Shown here in pieces: positions 9,701 to 18,153 of a stretch of DNA of 64,000 bases (position 1 is its first letter; each line of letters starts with the position of its first letter). Origin of the DNA: Flavobacterium sp. J372 (GTDB lineage: Bacteria > Bacteroidota > Bacteroidia > Flavobacteriales > Flavobacteriaceae); NCBI RefSeq assembly GCF_024699965.1, contig NZ_JAJOMZ010000004.1:744001-808000 (forward strand), in the 5' to 3' direction. Below the pieces are notes generated by a model that searched no databases, was not told where the DNA came from, and saw only the letters and a list, made by a program, of their open reading frames with translations. The translations under genes were made by a program, and so were the position numbers.

Positions 9701-10260
9701 TAACTCCAGCGGATATATACAGTGCTCGACCTATTATCAAGCGCTGAAATATCAATATTTGTATAAGCTGTTGTCGTACCTTCCGCAATTGTTCCGGAGG
9801 CATAAGTCCCACCGGTAACAGCGGTAAATCCGCTTGTTGGAGATGTTGTGCTTATTTCCAGATTAAAGCTGTTACTCCGGTTTTGTTCGCGGATTTTGAT
9901 TACACTGTAAGATATTTTTAATGCTGACTTACCCGTTGTATTTGTTATTGAAAGTACAATTGAGGAAGGTGAGAATGCACTGCCAGATCCTAAAAGCCCT
10001 ATTCTTGAGCCATAATTATAATTAGCTCCGGCTGTACTGCTTGAGGTACCAACACTCATCGCGTTGTCAGCAGTAGTCCCGTCATAAGAAGTCCACCCTG
10101 TAGGATAGGATGTTCCGCTGGCTCCGGGAGTAGTATTAAAATTTTCAGAATATGGAGATGTAGCGGGTAAGGTCACCTGCGCCCAGGCTCCTACACCTGC
10201 TAAAAAAAACATTATCAGAAAAATGCATTTCATCGATTTTTCTTGTAGTAGTTTCTTCAT
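3760..10260 (-). CDS. Giant T9SS type A cargo with FN3-like and lamin-tail domains
   Basis: A 2166-residue secreted protein. It starts with a signal peptide (about residues 1-27, ending GVGAWAQ). Next comes a beta-sandwich of the kind found beside flavobacterial extracellular nucleases (about 30-210), then several fibronectin-III-like units with repeated YYYRAYAT phrases (about 215-640). Two related modules containing YVKFSPTAVQ/FVKFSPTAVQ (near 690 and 1200) alternate with more FN3-like units. A lamin-tail domain lies at about 1360-1500 (LIISEYIES, ALEIYNG). A C-terminal T9SS type A-like sorting domain occupies the last about 70 residues (VTVFDIRGRKLYE, final VISKKVIF). No catalytic motif was recognised, so an adhesive or structural role is more likely than an enzyme. 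A strong terminator follows. It is the last of four minus-strand cargo genes, 167 bases after the SprB-like adhesin gene. Confidence 0.85.
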   Translation of the reverse strand: MKKLLQEKSMKCIFLIMFFLAGVGAWAQVTLPATSPYSENFNTTPGASGTSYPTGWTSYDGTTADNAMSVGTSSSTAGANYNYGSRIGLLGSGSAFSPSSIVLSITNTTGKSALKISYSVIKIREQNRSNSFNLEISTTSPTSGFTAVTGGTYASGTIAEGTTTAYTNIDISALDNRSSTVYIRWSYTELGGSGSRDGIALDNVSISYATGNPPTVASTVTATAITTTGAASGGNISSNGGATLTERGVVYSSTATTPTISHSKSVATGTATGDFTTTLTGLTPGTLYYYRAYATNAAGTSYAPTVLSFYTASLPTVTTTAQSNVTTTSATGGGNVTALGTTGGTSVTASTVTAKGIVWALSTSADPTITTNLGITNDGTGTGSYPSTLTGLSMNTSYKYRAYATSPEGTSYGSIVTFSTLNIVAPTVVTTTFNNQDDAGVNSANIKGSVTNNGNAAIVRKGFVWNSTGENLTVDNANATTVDDTDDTDAAFTIAISGLLPNSRYYYIAFANNGTATGYGAINNFYSKAATPGMPVVNNPTTTTLTVTNDANSNPTATEYVIRILTPVGIRYINSLGGVTDTEVWLTGTTLASPLVVTGLSAGTSYTFDVKARNISGIETPYSSSTTESTASPSTPYFTLIDSSLAFGPLCINTTSNAGYFTFQANNVPVGQQIAVYSLEGFTYSLTENGTYQNGLFFNNTGSAITVYVKFSPTAVQSYPEEVGGVPGTIGINSNNTSTLNIPVFGEGVNTPAMAATGTSSNVTVTGATLAGQLTQGCSGITGYGIEYSTTPDFGDGTGTAVAGSNLASGNFTVDIAGLTACTVYYYKAYVTDATGTYYGTQGTFTTLALSAPAGTDATGLTQTGFTANWNAVPGAAGYYLDVSANPDFETIFLNEDFSGVTAPAEGETDYNIAVTNTTTPENKKINSLTSTTGWTGTNVYAESGSVRVATGSGTHHITTPTVNLSSTGGIATLYITAKHDVSSTTNKSITILHAANGSTFSATLQTIVLTDQFVTYSIPVTGGTANSKFRIQTAATSLNRFQISDIKVSNSQLIAGYNNLAVTTGTSQEVTGLNPDTQYYYRVRAYGTNCTTDNSNTIEVTTLKYLTLGETDNLAFGDVCTNATETGSFTFTGSGMTGATLTVAALTGYTYSLTEEGTYTSTLSIPDFNGGEITVFVKFSPTAVQAYNGNIVVQGSAPYTAATLTVPVTGAGIFNAAVATAEAAANITMTSASINATSTEGNCTTNTGYGIEYSTINNFTPGNGTQIAGTGITGGAYTVTLENLLPCKTYYYRAYTTTSGASVYSAQLSFTTTAIAAPESLEATEIAAGSFTANWEAVENAAGYKLDVSTSPEFGIGNFGTDLIISEYIESVTGNNKALEIYNGTGADVNLSGYSLRQQQNGSGNFGATSSYIFNFPAVSLPAGSVYILRSDGATSLTIDPAHPSGLTTSLNFSQSAQGGPTVHFTGNDAIGLFKGSTMIDIVGVANSSANWGADVNLRRKASVLSPSTTYNTNEWIAETVATNVFISYLGKHTYDGGLIPLFVDGYENFDVAGGSSSSAAVTGLDPFTTYYYRVSAYTADCTTAESETVEVITRGTVTWKDVNGTAKWVPEFYADGTTPLVINETIDTAIETNYNTGTNGVFTPKSVTINSGIFTVAAGTNFTVENNIVNNATAENFVVENNGNLIQNNAQNNNSGAITVKRDSSPLFRNDYVMWSSPVAGQDIVSFSPATTPGRYYQYSPEPGENEGQENGMYIGANGNFEPGKGYLIRMPNGGYNFDTQAPTGTINGTVTQYNNGTATMVFNGKFTGVPNNGDISVTLSNTGGSYHLVGNPYPSPLNLPAFLSQNENVITGTVYVWRKKNASTATSAYVTMNRSGQYVDNGEPNTDLDPLGVIRTGQGFIVQMVENPTDNEVVFNNSMRSENTSNQFFRNANNSIQRPESHGVYLNLTNAAGVYSQMYTGYIDGATDGPDNGIDAEYINDKPNVLSTAMAGKEYVIHGRALPFNTENTEPLQLRVASSGDYTIAIDRTEGSFDTQDIYLKDNLLNVVHNIKASPYTFTTTAGTFTGRFEVVYSPDGTLGTQNPVADENSIIIFKQDNTLKINSLKEEISEVTVFDIRGRKLYETTNVNALSSEANGLQAEQQALIIKVKTANGAVISKKVIF

Positions 10261-10377
10261 TATAGTATTTTTTTAAATTTTATCCGTTGAATTTTAAGAG
10301 GTTACAAATATTGTATTCAAATGTTAACTAAGATACACATTTATATCAACACTCTGTTATCATTTTGTTAACAGGAA

Positions 10378-10395
10378 AAGCCCCTTGCGGGGCTT
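10378..10395 (-). terminator. Intrinsic terminator after the 2521-residue adhesin gene
   Basis: A 7-bp GC-rich stem AAGCCCC/GGGGCTT with loop TTGC lies 33 bases past the stop at 10428. Read on the minus strand it ends in TTTTCC, a modest T-tract, so termination may be incomplete. Confidence 0.7.
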
Positions 10396-10427
10396 CAGGA
10401 TAAAATCACAAAAACTAAACAAATTTA

Positions 10428-13400
10428 TTATCGCTTGAGCGTGAAATGCGCTTTAAACTCTTTGGTCACTTCCACGCCGTCTGTCATTTCTTTGTATTCT
10501 ACGGTGAACCAGTAGTCATCTGCCGGTACCGGGCTGCCCATGTAGGTGCCGTCCCATCCCTCGCCTTCAGAGGCTATCTGCTTGATGAGCTTGCCGTAGC
10601 GGTCAAAGATGAAGATCTTGGCTGTAGCATTGTTGTTCCGGCTGCCAAGGCCTACGATGTTCCACCTGTCATTGAAGCCGTCTCCGTTCGGGGTGAAGAA
10701 GTTCGGGTAGTCGATGATGCTTACATCAACTATGGTAAGCGGCTCACAGGCATCTGCCGTGGTGTCGCGCACTCTCACATCATGGTCTCCCGGTGTCACA
10801 CCCGTGAAGATGTTGCTTGCCTGCCATGGGCCGTTGTCCAGCCTGTACTCATAGCTGCCATAGCCTTCTACGGTGATGGTTATAGTCTGGTTATCACTAA
10901 ATGCATTGCTTACCGTATAACCGTTGCCTACCGGTACTGCCTGGCTGCTGCGTACTACCTGTACAGGTGTCTGCGGATTTGATACGCACCCTGTGGCGCT
11001 GGTGGCTATCACAGAGTAGGCCCCTGCCTCTTCTGCAAGGTATGATGGCCCTGTGGCTCCCGGTATCACGTTGCCGTCTCTGTACCATACAAAGGTATGG
11101 GTGGCATCCAGCCCGCTGTCAAGGGGTAGCGGCCTCACAATTGCACCTGAAGGGTATTCCACACATATGGTGCCTCCTGTAAGCTGCGGCTCAGGGAGCC
11201 TTTCAACTAGGATGTCAATGCTTACATACCCCCTGCACGGTGCCTGGGTGGCGGTGTTTGTTACCACTGCCCATACTGTTACCAAATCAGGTGAGTTGGT
11301 ATTCACATACGCGTTCGGGGTTGCTATGGCCACAGCGGCAGGGTTCACCCTCGGGTCTTCTTCATAATAGGTTACCGTAAACTGCGGCTGCGGCTGGGCG
11401 CCTATAATGTCGGCATCCATCGTAGTCAGGTTAAGCTGCGTTATACCGTCATTGGTGCCGTCATTGTCACATGTGTCAGGCACATTGGCAGGGTTTGGCG
11501 TGTTGGCTACCGCACCAAGGTCTATAAGAAGGTCAAATGTACCAATGGCATAGCATCCTGTGGCTATGTTGTCGGCACGTACCCATACCTGTTTCTGAGG
11601 CACGCTGCTTACGTACTGGTTTGGCATGGCCGGTGCGCCTGCCTGTGCTGCTGCAAGGGTTTCAAAGAACCTCACATTGTAGTCAGCTGCATTCTGGCCT
11701 ATCAGTATCTGCGGCGTATGGCTGTTAAGTATAAAGGTTGCCGTGCCTATATATGGTATCTGGCATTGTGCATATGGCCTGATAGCAGGGGTATTGGCAG
11801 GGTTGCCCAGTACCGGAAGCGGGTTCACCACTATCTGGAGTTCCACCACACTGTAGCACGGGGTATCCAGCGGGTTGCCCGTATTGGCTGTCATCCTTAC
11901 ATAGATGGTAGCGCCGGCGCTTTGGTAGTTTCCTGCATTTGGTATTGCATTGGTGCCTGCCTCAGCATCTGCCATACTGGTATGGAAGGTGATGATGGCC
12001 GAGCTGTCATTGTTCCTGATGTCGGCTTCTGCATCGTTCAGGTTAAATTCTGCCATGCCTGCCCCTATTGCAGGGTCTTCGCACTCCTCAAGGGCATCAG
12101 GGGTGGTATCCGGGTTCGGCTTTGGCAGCACCCTTAGCGTTAGGGTGGTATAGCTGCGGCATCCTTCAGGGCCGGTTACCCTTACAAACAGTGTCTGCGC
12201 GGCTCCTGCAGGCTTCACATAGGCCTCAGGGTTAGCTATGGCCACTGCCGTGGTGTTGGTGCGCGGGTCCTGTACAAAGTATTCTACCGTATAGCCCTGG
12301 CCTACACCGAAAGGCCCAAGTATTTCATTGTCTTTTGTGGTAAGGTTAAACGTGGCCGAGCCTGTGCTTGGTATCACATTGCTGCATACTGCCAATGGTG
12401 TTGGCGTGGTTAGCTGTAGCGGCTTGCCTATCTCCAGTTCAAAGCTTGCTATGGCGAAGCAGTCATCGCCATCGGTAGCCCTTACCCAGATGGTCTCCCC
12501 ATTAGTGCCTATATAGGTTGTCGGGTTGGTTATCCTGGGTGCACCTGCCTGGGCAAAACTTTCCTGCTTAAAGTATTCTATGGTATAGCCGGTTCCTGTT
12601 AACATGGCTTGCACATCGGCATCACGCTGCCTCAGGTTTACTATGGTCTCGCCGTCCTGGTCATTGCTGTCCTGGTCACACAGCACTATGTTATCAAGCT
12701 CTTCCAGCACCGGCGGGGCGGTTACTTTAAGCTCAAGCCTCTCAACCTGGGTGTTTACGCAACCTGTCACCGTGTTCTCTATCCTTAGATAGATAAACTG
12801 GGCATTTGGTATTATATTGGTATAGCCTGAGGTATTGGCTATATAGTTATTGTTACCTGCCTGGGCATCTTCAAGGGTTTCGTAAAAACGTATCACAAGG
12901 CCAACGCCGTTGTTGATCATTGCTGCTTCAAGGGCCTGAAGGTCAAACACCGCATAGCCGTTGGCGCCGCATGCCTGAAGGTTCTGTGCCGGCGGCATGG
13001 TTATCTGCGGAAGCGGCTCTACCCTGATGTCCATCAGCACTACCCTGTAGCAGCCGGTTACAGCATTGGCCACCCTTACAAAGATGGTCTGTACCGTGCT
13101 GGTGTTGGTATAGGCTTCAGGGGTGGCTATCGCCCCTGTGTTTGCCTGGGCTGCCGCCATGGTAAGGTGGAAGCTTACATTCACGCCTGTGGCACCGCCT
13201 GTTATAGCAGCTATCCTGGTGGTAAGGTCAAACACCTCGCGCTCATCGCCCGGGTTATTATCATCACACAAGGTATACGGCACCGGGGTGTTGGCCACCG
13301 GAAGCGGGTCTACCACAAGTTCAAGCGCTACTACGTCATAACAGCCTGTTGGATTTGAGGCTACATTATTGGTTACCCTTACATACAGCGTGGTGCTTGG

Positions 13401-16400
13401 GCTACTGTAGCTGGTTACGTTGGTAATGGCGCCTGTGCCTGCATCTGCTGCTGTCTGGCTGGTGTGGTAGGTCACCACATAGTCGGCAGGGCTTTGCGTG
13501 CCCAGTATCTCGGCATTCCTTGTGCTCAGGTTGAATACGGCTACACCGTCTGTATTGTCATCGCACACATGGTACGGCTCAGGCTCTGTAGCCTCAGGTA
13601 CCGGGTTGGCGATAAGCTGAAGGGCCACAACATCAAAACAGTCAGTCAGCGTGCTTTGCACTCTTATATATACAGTTGGGACTGCTGCGCCATTGGCGTT
13701 AATGTTAGTATAACAGTTATATTGTGCAGGCTGTATTACATACCCGTTGAACTCTGCACCTTCTTCGGTCTCGTGTACCGTAAGGGTGACGTTTGGTATA
13801 GTAGCTGTAAGCTGGGCTAGTGTCGGGTTCAGGTTAAAGCATGCCACGTTGTCATTGTTCAGGTCGCACTCCTGAAGCGGTGCCGGGTTCGAGGCTACAG
13901 GGCCACCTGCAGATGGATTTACAGTAATAACCTCATTTGAGACACACCCATCAATACTCATTACAGTAACTGTATAACTTCCGGGCTCAACGGTAAAAAC
14001 ATTGCTGGTTTGGAAATTTATTCCATCAAGGCTGTAGGTAAAACCTGAACCAACCGGAGATGTTACCGTGATTGTTCCTGTAGCAGTAGTACATGTTGGC
14101 GGCATTTGTGACAATTGCGGTTGTGAAGGTATAGCAGGTGCATTGCCTACTGTTATAGTGCCAGATGCTGTACAGCCGTCAACATTTCTTACAGTTACTG
14201 TGTGCTGACCCGGCGTTACATTAGTAAACTGGTTTGATGCCTGGTAAGCGCCGCTATCTAGTTTATATTCAAGCCCTGCTACAGGCAATACTACTATGCT
14301 TCCGGTTGAGGTTGTACAGTTTGGAGGCGTTTGCGACAGTATTGGTGCATTAGGTATTGCCGGTGCAGCATTTATTGTAACCGGGTCTGATGCATTTGTA
14401 CAGTTAGCAGCGTTTCTCACAGTTATAATGTGTGTTCCCTGCGATACATTGTTGAAGATGTTAGAAGTTTGGTATGGCCCTCCGTCAAGGCTATATTCAA
14501 CGCCGGCAATAGGATTTACGCTTATTGAACCTGATGTACTGCAGGTAGGCTGTACAGGTATCGCAACAGGCTGTACGGGAGCCAGAGGTACAGCGTTAAT
14601 CACTGCAGTGCCAAAATCTTCACATCCATCAGCATTTTTCACGGTAACATTATAAGTGCCCGGAGCGAGGTTGCTGAACTGGCTATTGGCCTGGAATAAA
14701 GCGCCAATACTGTATTCAAGCCCAGTTCCCTGTGCGTTTACTATGATTGTGCCGAATGAAGTAGTACAAGTAGGATGCTGGATACCAATATTCACTATTT
14801 GTGGTGATGCCGGAGCCGGGCTAACCATTATGGTGTTCGAAGCTGTACAATCCGCAGCATTTTTTACCGTCACAGTATGCGAACCGGAATTTACCCCTGT
14901 GAATATATTTGATGATTGATAAGCGCCGCCGTCAAGGCTGTATTCCAATCCGGCAACAGGTGTAACTGTAATTGTGCCTGTAGCTACCGTGCATGTAGGC
15001 GGGGTCTGCGTCAGCTGTGGCGTGGCAGGCGAACCCGGAGCCGGGTCAACTATTATAGTGTTTGAAGTTGTACAACCCGCCGCATTTTTTACTGTCACCG
15101 TATGCGAACCGGAATTTACTCCTGTAAATACATTTGATGCCTGGTAAGCGCCACTGTCAAGGCTGTATTCCAATCCGGCAATGGGTGTAACTGTAATTGT
15201 ACCCGTAGCTACTGTGCATGTAGGCGAAGTCTGTGTCAGTTGCGGCGTTGCAGGCGAACCCGGTGCCGGGTCAACCGTTATGGTGTTTGAAGCTGTACAA
15301 CCCGCAGCATTTTTTACGGTCACTGTATGCGAACCGGAATTTACTCCTGTGAATATATTTGATGCCTGGTAAGCGCCGCCGTCAAGGCTGTATTCCACTC
15401 CGGCAACAGGCGTAACTGTAATTGTGCCTGTAGCTACTGTGCATGTAGGCGGAGTCTGTGCCAGTTGTGGCGTTGCAGGCGAACCCGGTGCCGGGTCAAC
15501 CGTTATGGTGTTTGAAGCTGTACAACCCGCAGCATTTTTTACTGTCACTGTATGCGAACCGGAATTTACCCCTGTAAATATATTTGATGTCTGGTAAGCG
15601 CCTCCGTCAAGGCTGTATTCCAATCCGGCAACAGGCGTAACTGTAATTGTGCCTGTAGCTACCGTGCATGTAGGCGGAGTCTGTGCCAGTTGTGGCGTTG
15701 CAGGCGAACCCGGTGCCGGGTCAACCGTTATGGTGTTTGAAGCTGTACAACCCGCAGCATTTTTTACTGTCACTGTATGCGAACCGGAGTTTACTCCTGT
15801 AAATATATTTGATGCCTGGTAAGCACCTCCGTCAAGGCTGTATTCCAATCCGGCCACAGGCGTAACTGTAATTGTACCCATAGCTACTGTGCATGTAGGC
15901 GGGGTCTGCGTCAGCTGTGGCGTGGCAGGCGAACCCGGAGCCGGGTCAACCGTTATGGTGTTCGAAGCTGTACAACCCGCAGCATTTTTTACCGTCACTG
16001 TATGCGAACCGAAATTTATCCCTGTAAATATATTTGATGCCTGGTAAGCGCCGCCGTCAAGGCTGTATTCCAATCCGGCTACAGGTGTAACTGTAATTGT
16101 GCCTGTAGCTATTGTGCATGTAGGCGGGGTCTGCGCCAGTTGTGGCGTTGCAGGCGAACCGGGTGCCGGGTCAACCGTTATAATATCAGATGCGGTGCAG
16201 TTTCCAACCTTAATAGTTATAGTGTACGGTCCGGGCGCAAGGCCGTTAAAAATATTTGAACTTTGAAAGGTTGTACCATTATTACTATATGTTGCACCTG
16301 TAACAGGCTGTACCGTAATAGTTCCTGTGGCTGTAGTACAGGTTGGCGGTGTCTGTGAGAGTATGGGAGGGTCAAGGTTAATGACATAAAGTTGTGCGGC

Positions 16401-17993
16401 TGTACTTTTTATGTTGCAATTTGATGATGTCATTTCGCAATAATATTGCGTATCATCAAGCGATGCAGGTGCAGCTATCACAGTAAGAGTTGCAGATGTA
16501 GCACCGCTGAAGTTTGGCCCGTTTATTACATTAACCCAGTTACCTGCTGCGTTAAGCATTTTCCATTGGTAGCTATAACCTGTGGGGCTGCTAAGAGTTG
16601 CTGTAAAAGTTGTGCTGGCACCCGCGCATATGGTTTTTGTTGCAACAGGTGTAACTGTTGGCGGCGTTGGTAAATTGAATACGCCGAGGTCAGCACAATA
16701 AGACGGATCAGGACTCGTGCCATGCACAACAATATCCCAGTCAGCACTATTAAATACGTTTTTAGGCGCAATTGCCGTGGGTTTCCTCCTTGTTGTAAAA
16801 CCTGCTGCAGCGCTGGTGATATGAGCAACATCAATAACAACATTGTTTTTGAGCAGTTCAAATTTATCATTGCCGTTAAAGCCGTTTCCAAATTGTATGG
16901 TAGAAGGCGGTGTGGTGCATATTGACTGTAGTGGAGCTGTACCGTATAAAAGCAGTGTACTATTTGGCCCTATAGAGCCGGGCAGTACCAGGTCATAACC
17001 GGCGGTAGGGGTATTGTCTTCAATATCTCCATACCTTAGCAATCTGTATTGTCCGTTAAATATAATAGTACTTGCAGTAGGGTTATATATCTCAATCATA
17101 CCACCGCTTCCTGTTTTCTGGTCATATACTTCTGATATGAAAATATCAGGTACGGGTGCCTGCGGCGTGCTGCATTGTGATGTCATCACCGAAAAATTTC
17201 CTGATGATGAGCCGTTACACCCAACAGCGTCAAAAACATCTATTTTGCCGGTAGTCCCGCCAGATGGCAGTACTGCTTCAATTTCTGTGTTGGACAGTAC
17301 AGTATAATTTGTTGATGATACCCCGTTAAATTTAACAGCGCTCGCACCTGTAAATCCATTACCTAAAATGGTAATTTTTGTTCCGGCAGGCCCCGTGGCC
17401 GGACTGAAGGATGAAATAACTATACTGCTGCATGTTGACGCTACTGTACCATTTAAAGTAAAATCATCGAGCCTGAACCAACCACCTGTTGCGTTGGTCA
17501 GCCTGAGTTCAATGGTGGCGTTCCCGGTAATATTTACAGGCGTTGGCAGCGTGGTCACGCCTACAGAAGCCCCTGTGTTAACTGGTGTTGTACCGGTGGC
17601 AACAGATGTATTGTTGATTAAAAGTTCCCAGTTTTGCGGGCCAGAATTACTGCGAACCCTCCAGAAATTAAATGATGTTATAGTTGCCTGATAATTTGTG
17701 GTAACATTGAATTTAAGGTAAATGCTTGTTGTGCCGACAGATGTGTTTACCTGTATTGCCTGCCCCGGAGGCGCCCCAACACCGCTTGTCCAGCTGTTTT
17801 GGCTATTTGTCCATGATGAGTTGGATAAATTAGGATGTATTGTTACAGGTGCTGCCGTATAAGGGTGTGTAGTTATGGTTGTTGTTCCAAAGTTATGCTG
17901 GTAAAGCTGGCCACTCATATTCAGAGTGCCGAGTAACATAAAGAACGGTATAATAAAAAATTTAGTAAAAAGCCTGCTCATATCCTGTTGCAT
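10428..17993 (-). CDS. SprB-repeat gliding-type adhesin, T9SS type B
   Basis: A 2521-residue surface protein. Domains in order: signal peptide (about 1-29); N-terminal beta-sandwich (about 30-185); IPT/TIG domain (about 187-270, PATGPAGTKITILGNGF); lamin-tail domain (about 285-425, ISEVYDQKTGSGG); Ig-like domain (about 450-540); eleven SprB repeats (about 540-1357), of which six are near-identical 75-residue units; nine CHU-type units of about 95 residues (about 1360-2260), each with a CD/CE start and an FNL or related strand; an Ig-like domain; a SprB-like unit; and a C-terminal T9SS type B (CHU_C) domain from about 2428 (FFTPNGDGFND, IFDRYGKLIKQ). SprB-family proteins are moved along the cell surface in gliding flavobacteria. 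No PorP/SprF partner gene is adjacent. The nine-unit C-terminal half is collinear with that of the adhesin at 37926-46844, and the N-terminal half resembles the gene at 18154-21434. Confidence 0.88.
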   Translation of the reverse strand: MQQDMSRLFTKFFIIPFFMLLGTLNMSGQLYQHNFGTTTITTHPYTAAPVTIHPNLSNSSWTNSQNSWTSGVGAPPGQAIQVNTSVGTTSIYLKFNVTTNYQATITSFNFWRVRSNSGPQNWELLINNTSVATGTTPVNTGASVGVTTLPTPVNITGNATIELRLTNATGGWFRLDDFTLNGTVASTCSSIVISSFSPATGPAGTKITILGNGFTGASAVKFNGVSSTNYTVLSNTEIEAVLPSGGTTGKIDVFDAVGCNGSSSGNFSVMTSQCSTPQAPVPDIFISEVYDQKTGSGGMIEIYNPTASTIIFNGQYRLLRYGDIEDNTPTAGYDLVLPGSIGPNSTLLLYGTAPLQSICTTPPSTIQFGNGFNGNDKFELLKNNVVIDVAHITSAAAGFTTRRKPTAIAPKNVFNSADWDIVVHGTSPDPSYCADLGVFNLPTPPTVTPVATKTICAGASTTFTATLSSPTGYSYQWKMLNAAGNWVNVINGPNFSGATSATLTVIAAPASLDDTQYYCEMTSSNCNIKSTAAQLYVINLDPPILSQTPPTCTTATGTITVQPVTGATYSNNGTTFQSSNIFNGLAPGPYTITIKVGNCTASDIITVDPAPGSPATPQLAQTPPTCTIATGTITVTPVAGLEYSLDGGAYQASNIFTGINFGSHTVTVKNAAGCTASNTITVDPAPGSPATPQLTQTPPTCTVAMGTITVTPVAGLEYSLDGGAYQASNIFTGVNSGSHTVTVKNAAGCTASNTITVDPAPGSPATPQLAQTPPTCTVATGTITVTPVAGLEYSLDGGAYQTSNIFTGVNSGSHTVTVKNAAGCTASNTITVDPAPGSPATPQLAQTPPTCTVATGTITVTPVAGVEYSLDGGAYQASNIFTGVNSGSHTVTVKNAAGCTASNTITVDPAPGSPATPQLTQTSPTCTVATGTITVTPIAGLEYSLDSGAYQASNVFTGVNSGSHTVTVKNAAGCTTSNTIIVDPAPGSPATPQLTQTPPTCTVATGTITVTPVAGLEYSLDGGAYQSSNIFTGVNSGSHTVTVKNAADCTASNTIMVSPAPASPQIVNIGIQHPTCTTSFGTIIVNAQGTGLEYSIGALFQANSQFSNLAPGTYNVTVKNADGCEDFGTAVINAVPLAPVQPVAIPVQPTCSTSGSISVNPIAGVEYSLDGGPYQTSNIFNNVSQGTHIITVRNAANCTNASDPVTINAAPAIPNAPILSQTPPNCTTSTGSIVVLPVAGLEYKLDSGAYQASNQFTNVTPGQHTVTVRNVDGCTASGTITVGNAPAIPSQPQLSQMPPTCTTATGTITVTSPVGSGFTYSLDGINFQTSNVFTVEPGSYTVTVMSIDGCVSNEVITVNPSAGGPVASNPAPLQECDLNNDNVACFNLNPTLAQLTATIPNVTLTVHETEEGAEFNGYVIQPAQYNCYTNINANGAAVPTVYIRVQSTLTDCFDVVALQLIANPVPEATEPEPYHVCDDNTDGVAVFNLSTRNAEILGTQSPADYVVTYHTSQTAADAGTGAITNVTSYSSPSTTLYVRVTNNVASNPTGCYDVVALELVVDPLPVANTPVPYTLCDDNNPGDEREVFDLTTRIAAITGGATGVNVSFHLTMAAAQANTGAIATPEAYTNTSTVQTIFVRVANAVTGCYRVVLMDIRVEPLPQITMPPAQNLQACGANGYAVFDLQALEAAMINNGVGLVIRFYETLEDAQAGNNNYIANTSGYTNIIPNAQFIYLRIENTVTGCVNTQVERLELKVTAPPVLEELDNIVLCDQDSNDQDGETIVNLRQRDADVQAMLTGTGYTIEYFKQESFAQAGAPRITNPTTYIGTNGETIWVRATDGDDCFAIASFELEIGKPLQLTTPTPLAVCSNVIPSTGSATFNLTTKDNEILGPFGVGQGYTVEYFVQDPRTNTTAVAIANPEAYVKPAGAAQTLFVRVTGPEGCRSYTTLTLRVLPKPNPDTTPDALEECEDPAIGAGMAEFNLNDAEADIRNNDSSAIITFHTSMADAEAGTNAIPNAGNYQSAGATIYVRMTANTGNPLDTPCYSVVELQIVVNPLPVLGNPANTPAIRPYAQCQIPYIGTATFILNSHTPQILIGQNAADYNVRFFETLAAAQAGAPAMPNQYVSSVPQKQVWVRADNIATGCYAIGTFDLLIDLGAVANTPNPANVPDTCDNDGTNDGITQLNLTTMDADIIGAQPQPQFTVTYYEEDPRVNPAAVAIATPNAYVNTNSPDLVTVWAVVTNTATQAPCRGYVSIDILVERLPEPQLTGGTICVEYPSGAIVRPLPLDSGLDATHTFVWYRDGNVIPGATGPSYLAEEAGAYSVIATSATGCVSNPQTPVQVVRSSQAVPVGNGYTVSNAFSDNQTITITVEGYGSYEYRLDNGPWQASNIFTGVTPGDHDVRVRDTTADACEPLTIVDVSIIDYPNFFTPNGDGFNDRWNIVGLGSRNNNATAKIFIFDRYGKLIKQIASEGEGWDGTYMGSPVPADDYWFTVEYKEMTDGVEVTKEFKAHFTLKR
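14820..16175. repeat. 225-bp tandem repeat, six copies (SprB units)
   Basis: Six consecutive copies with an exact 225-base period; for example TTTGAAGCTG recurs at 15286, 15511 and 15736. Each codes for one 75-residue SprB repeat. The copies differ at only a few scattered positions. The edges grade into more divergent SprB repeats on both sides. Such an array can gain or lose units by recombination. Confidence 0.88.
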
Positions 17994-18153
17994 TTCCCAT
18001 TGGTTTTAACAGGCCGAAATTAGATGATATAAGATGAAAGCTAATTTGTAAATAGTTATTTTTTAATCACTTAAATTTAAACTTAATGTTACGAGTGTTA
18101 ATGAAAAGTTAAGAGCTACAATACTGCGGCCTTTAACTTTTGAAAGATTAAAA

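Noticed and set aside
10446..13820. Several plus-strand frames of 60-180 codons opposite the 2521-residue adhesin
   Set aside because: All are antisense to a well-supported gene and lack domains. The high G+C of this part simply leaves few stops.
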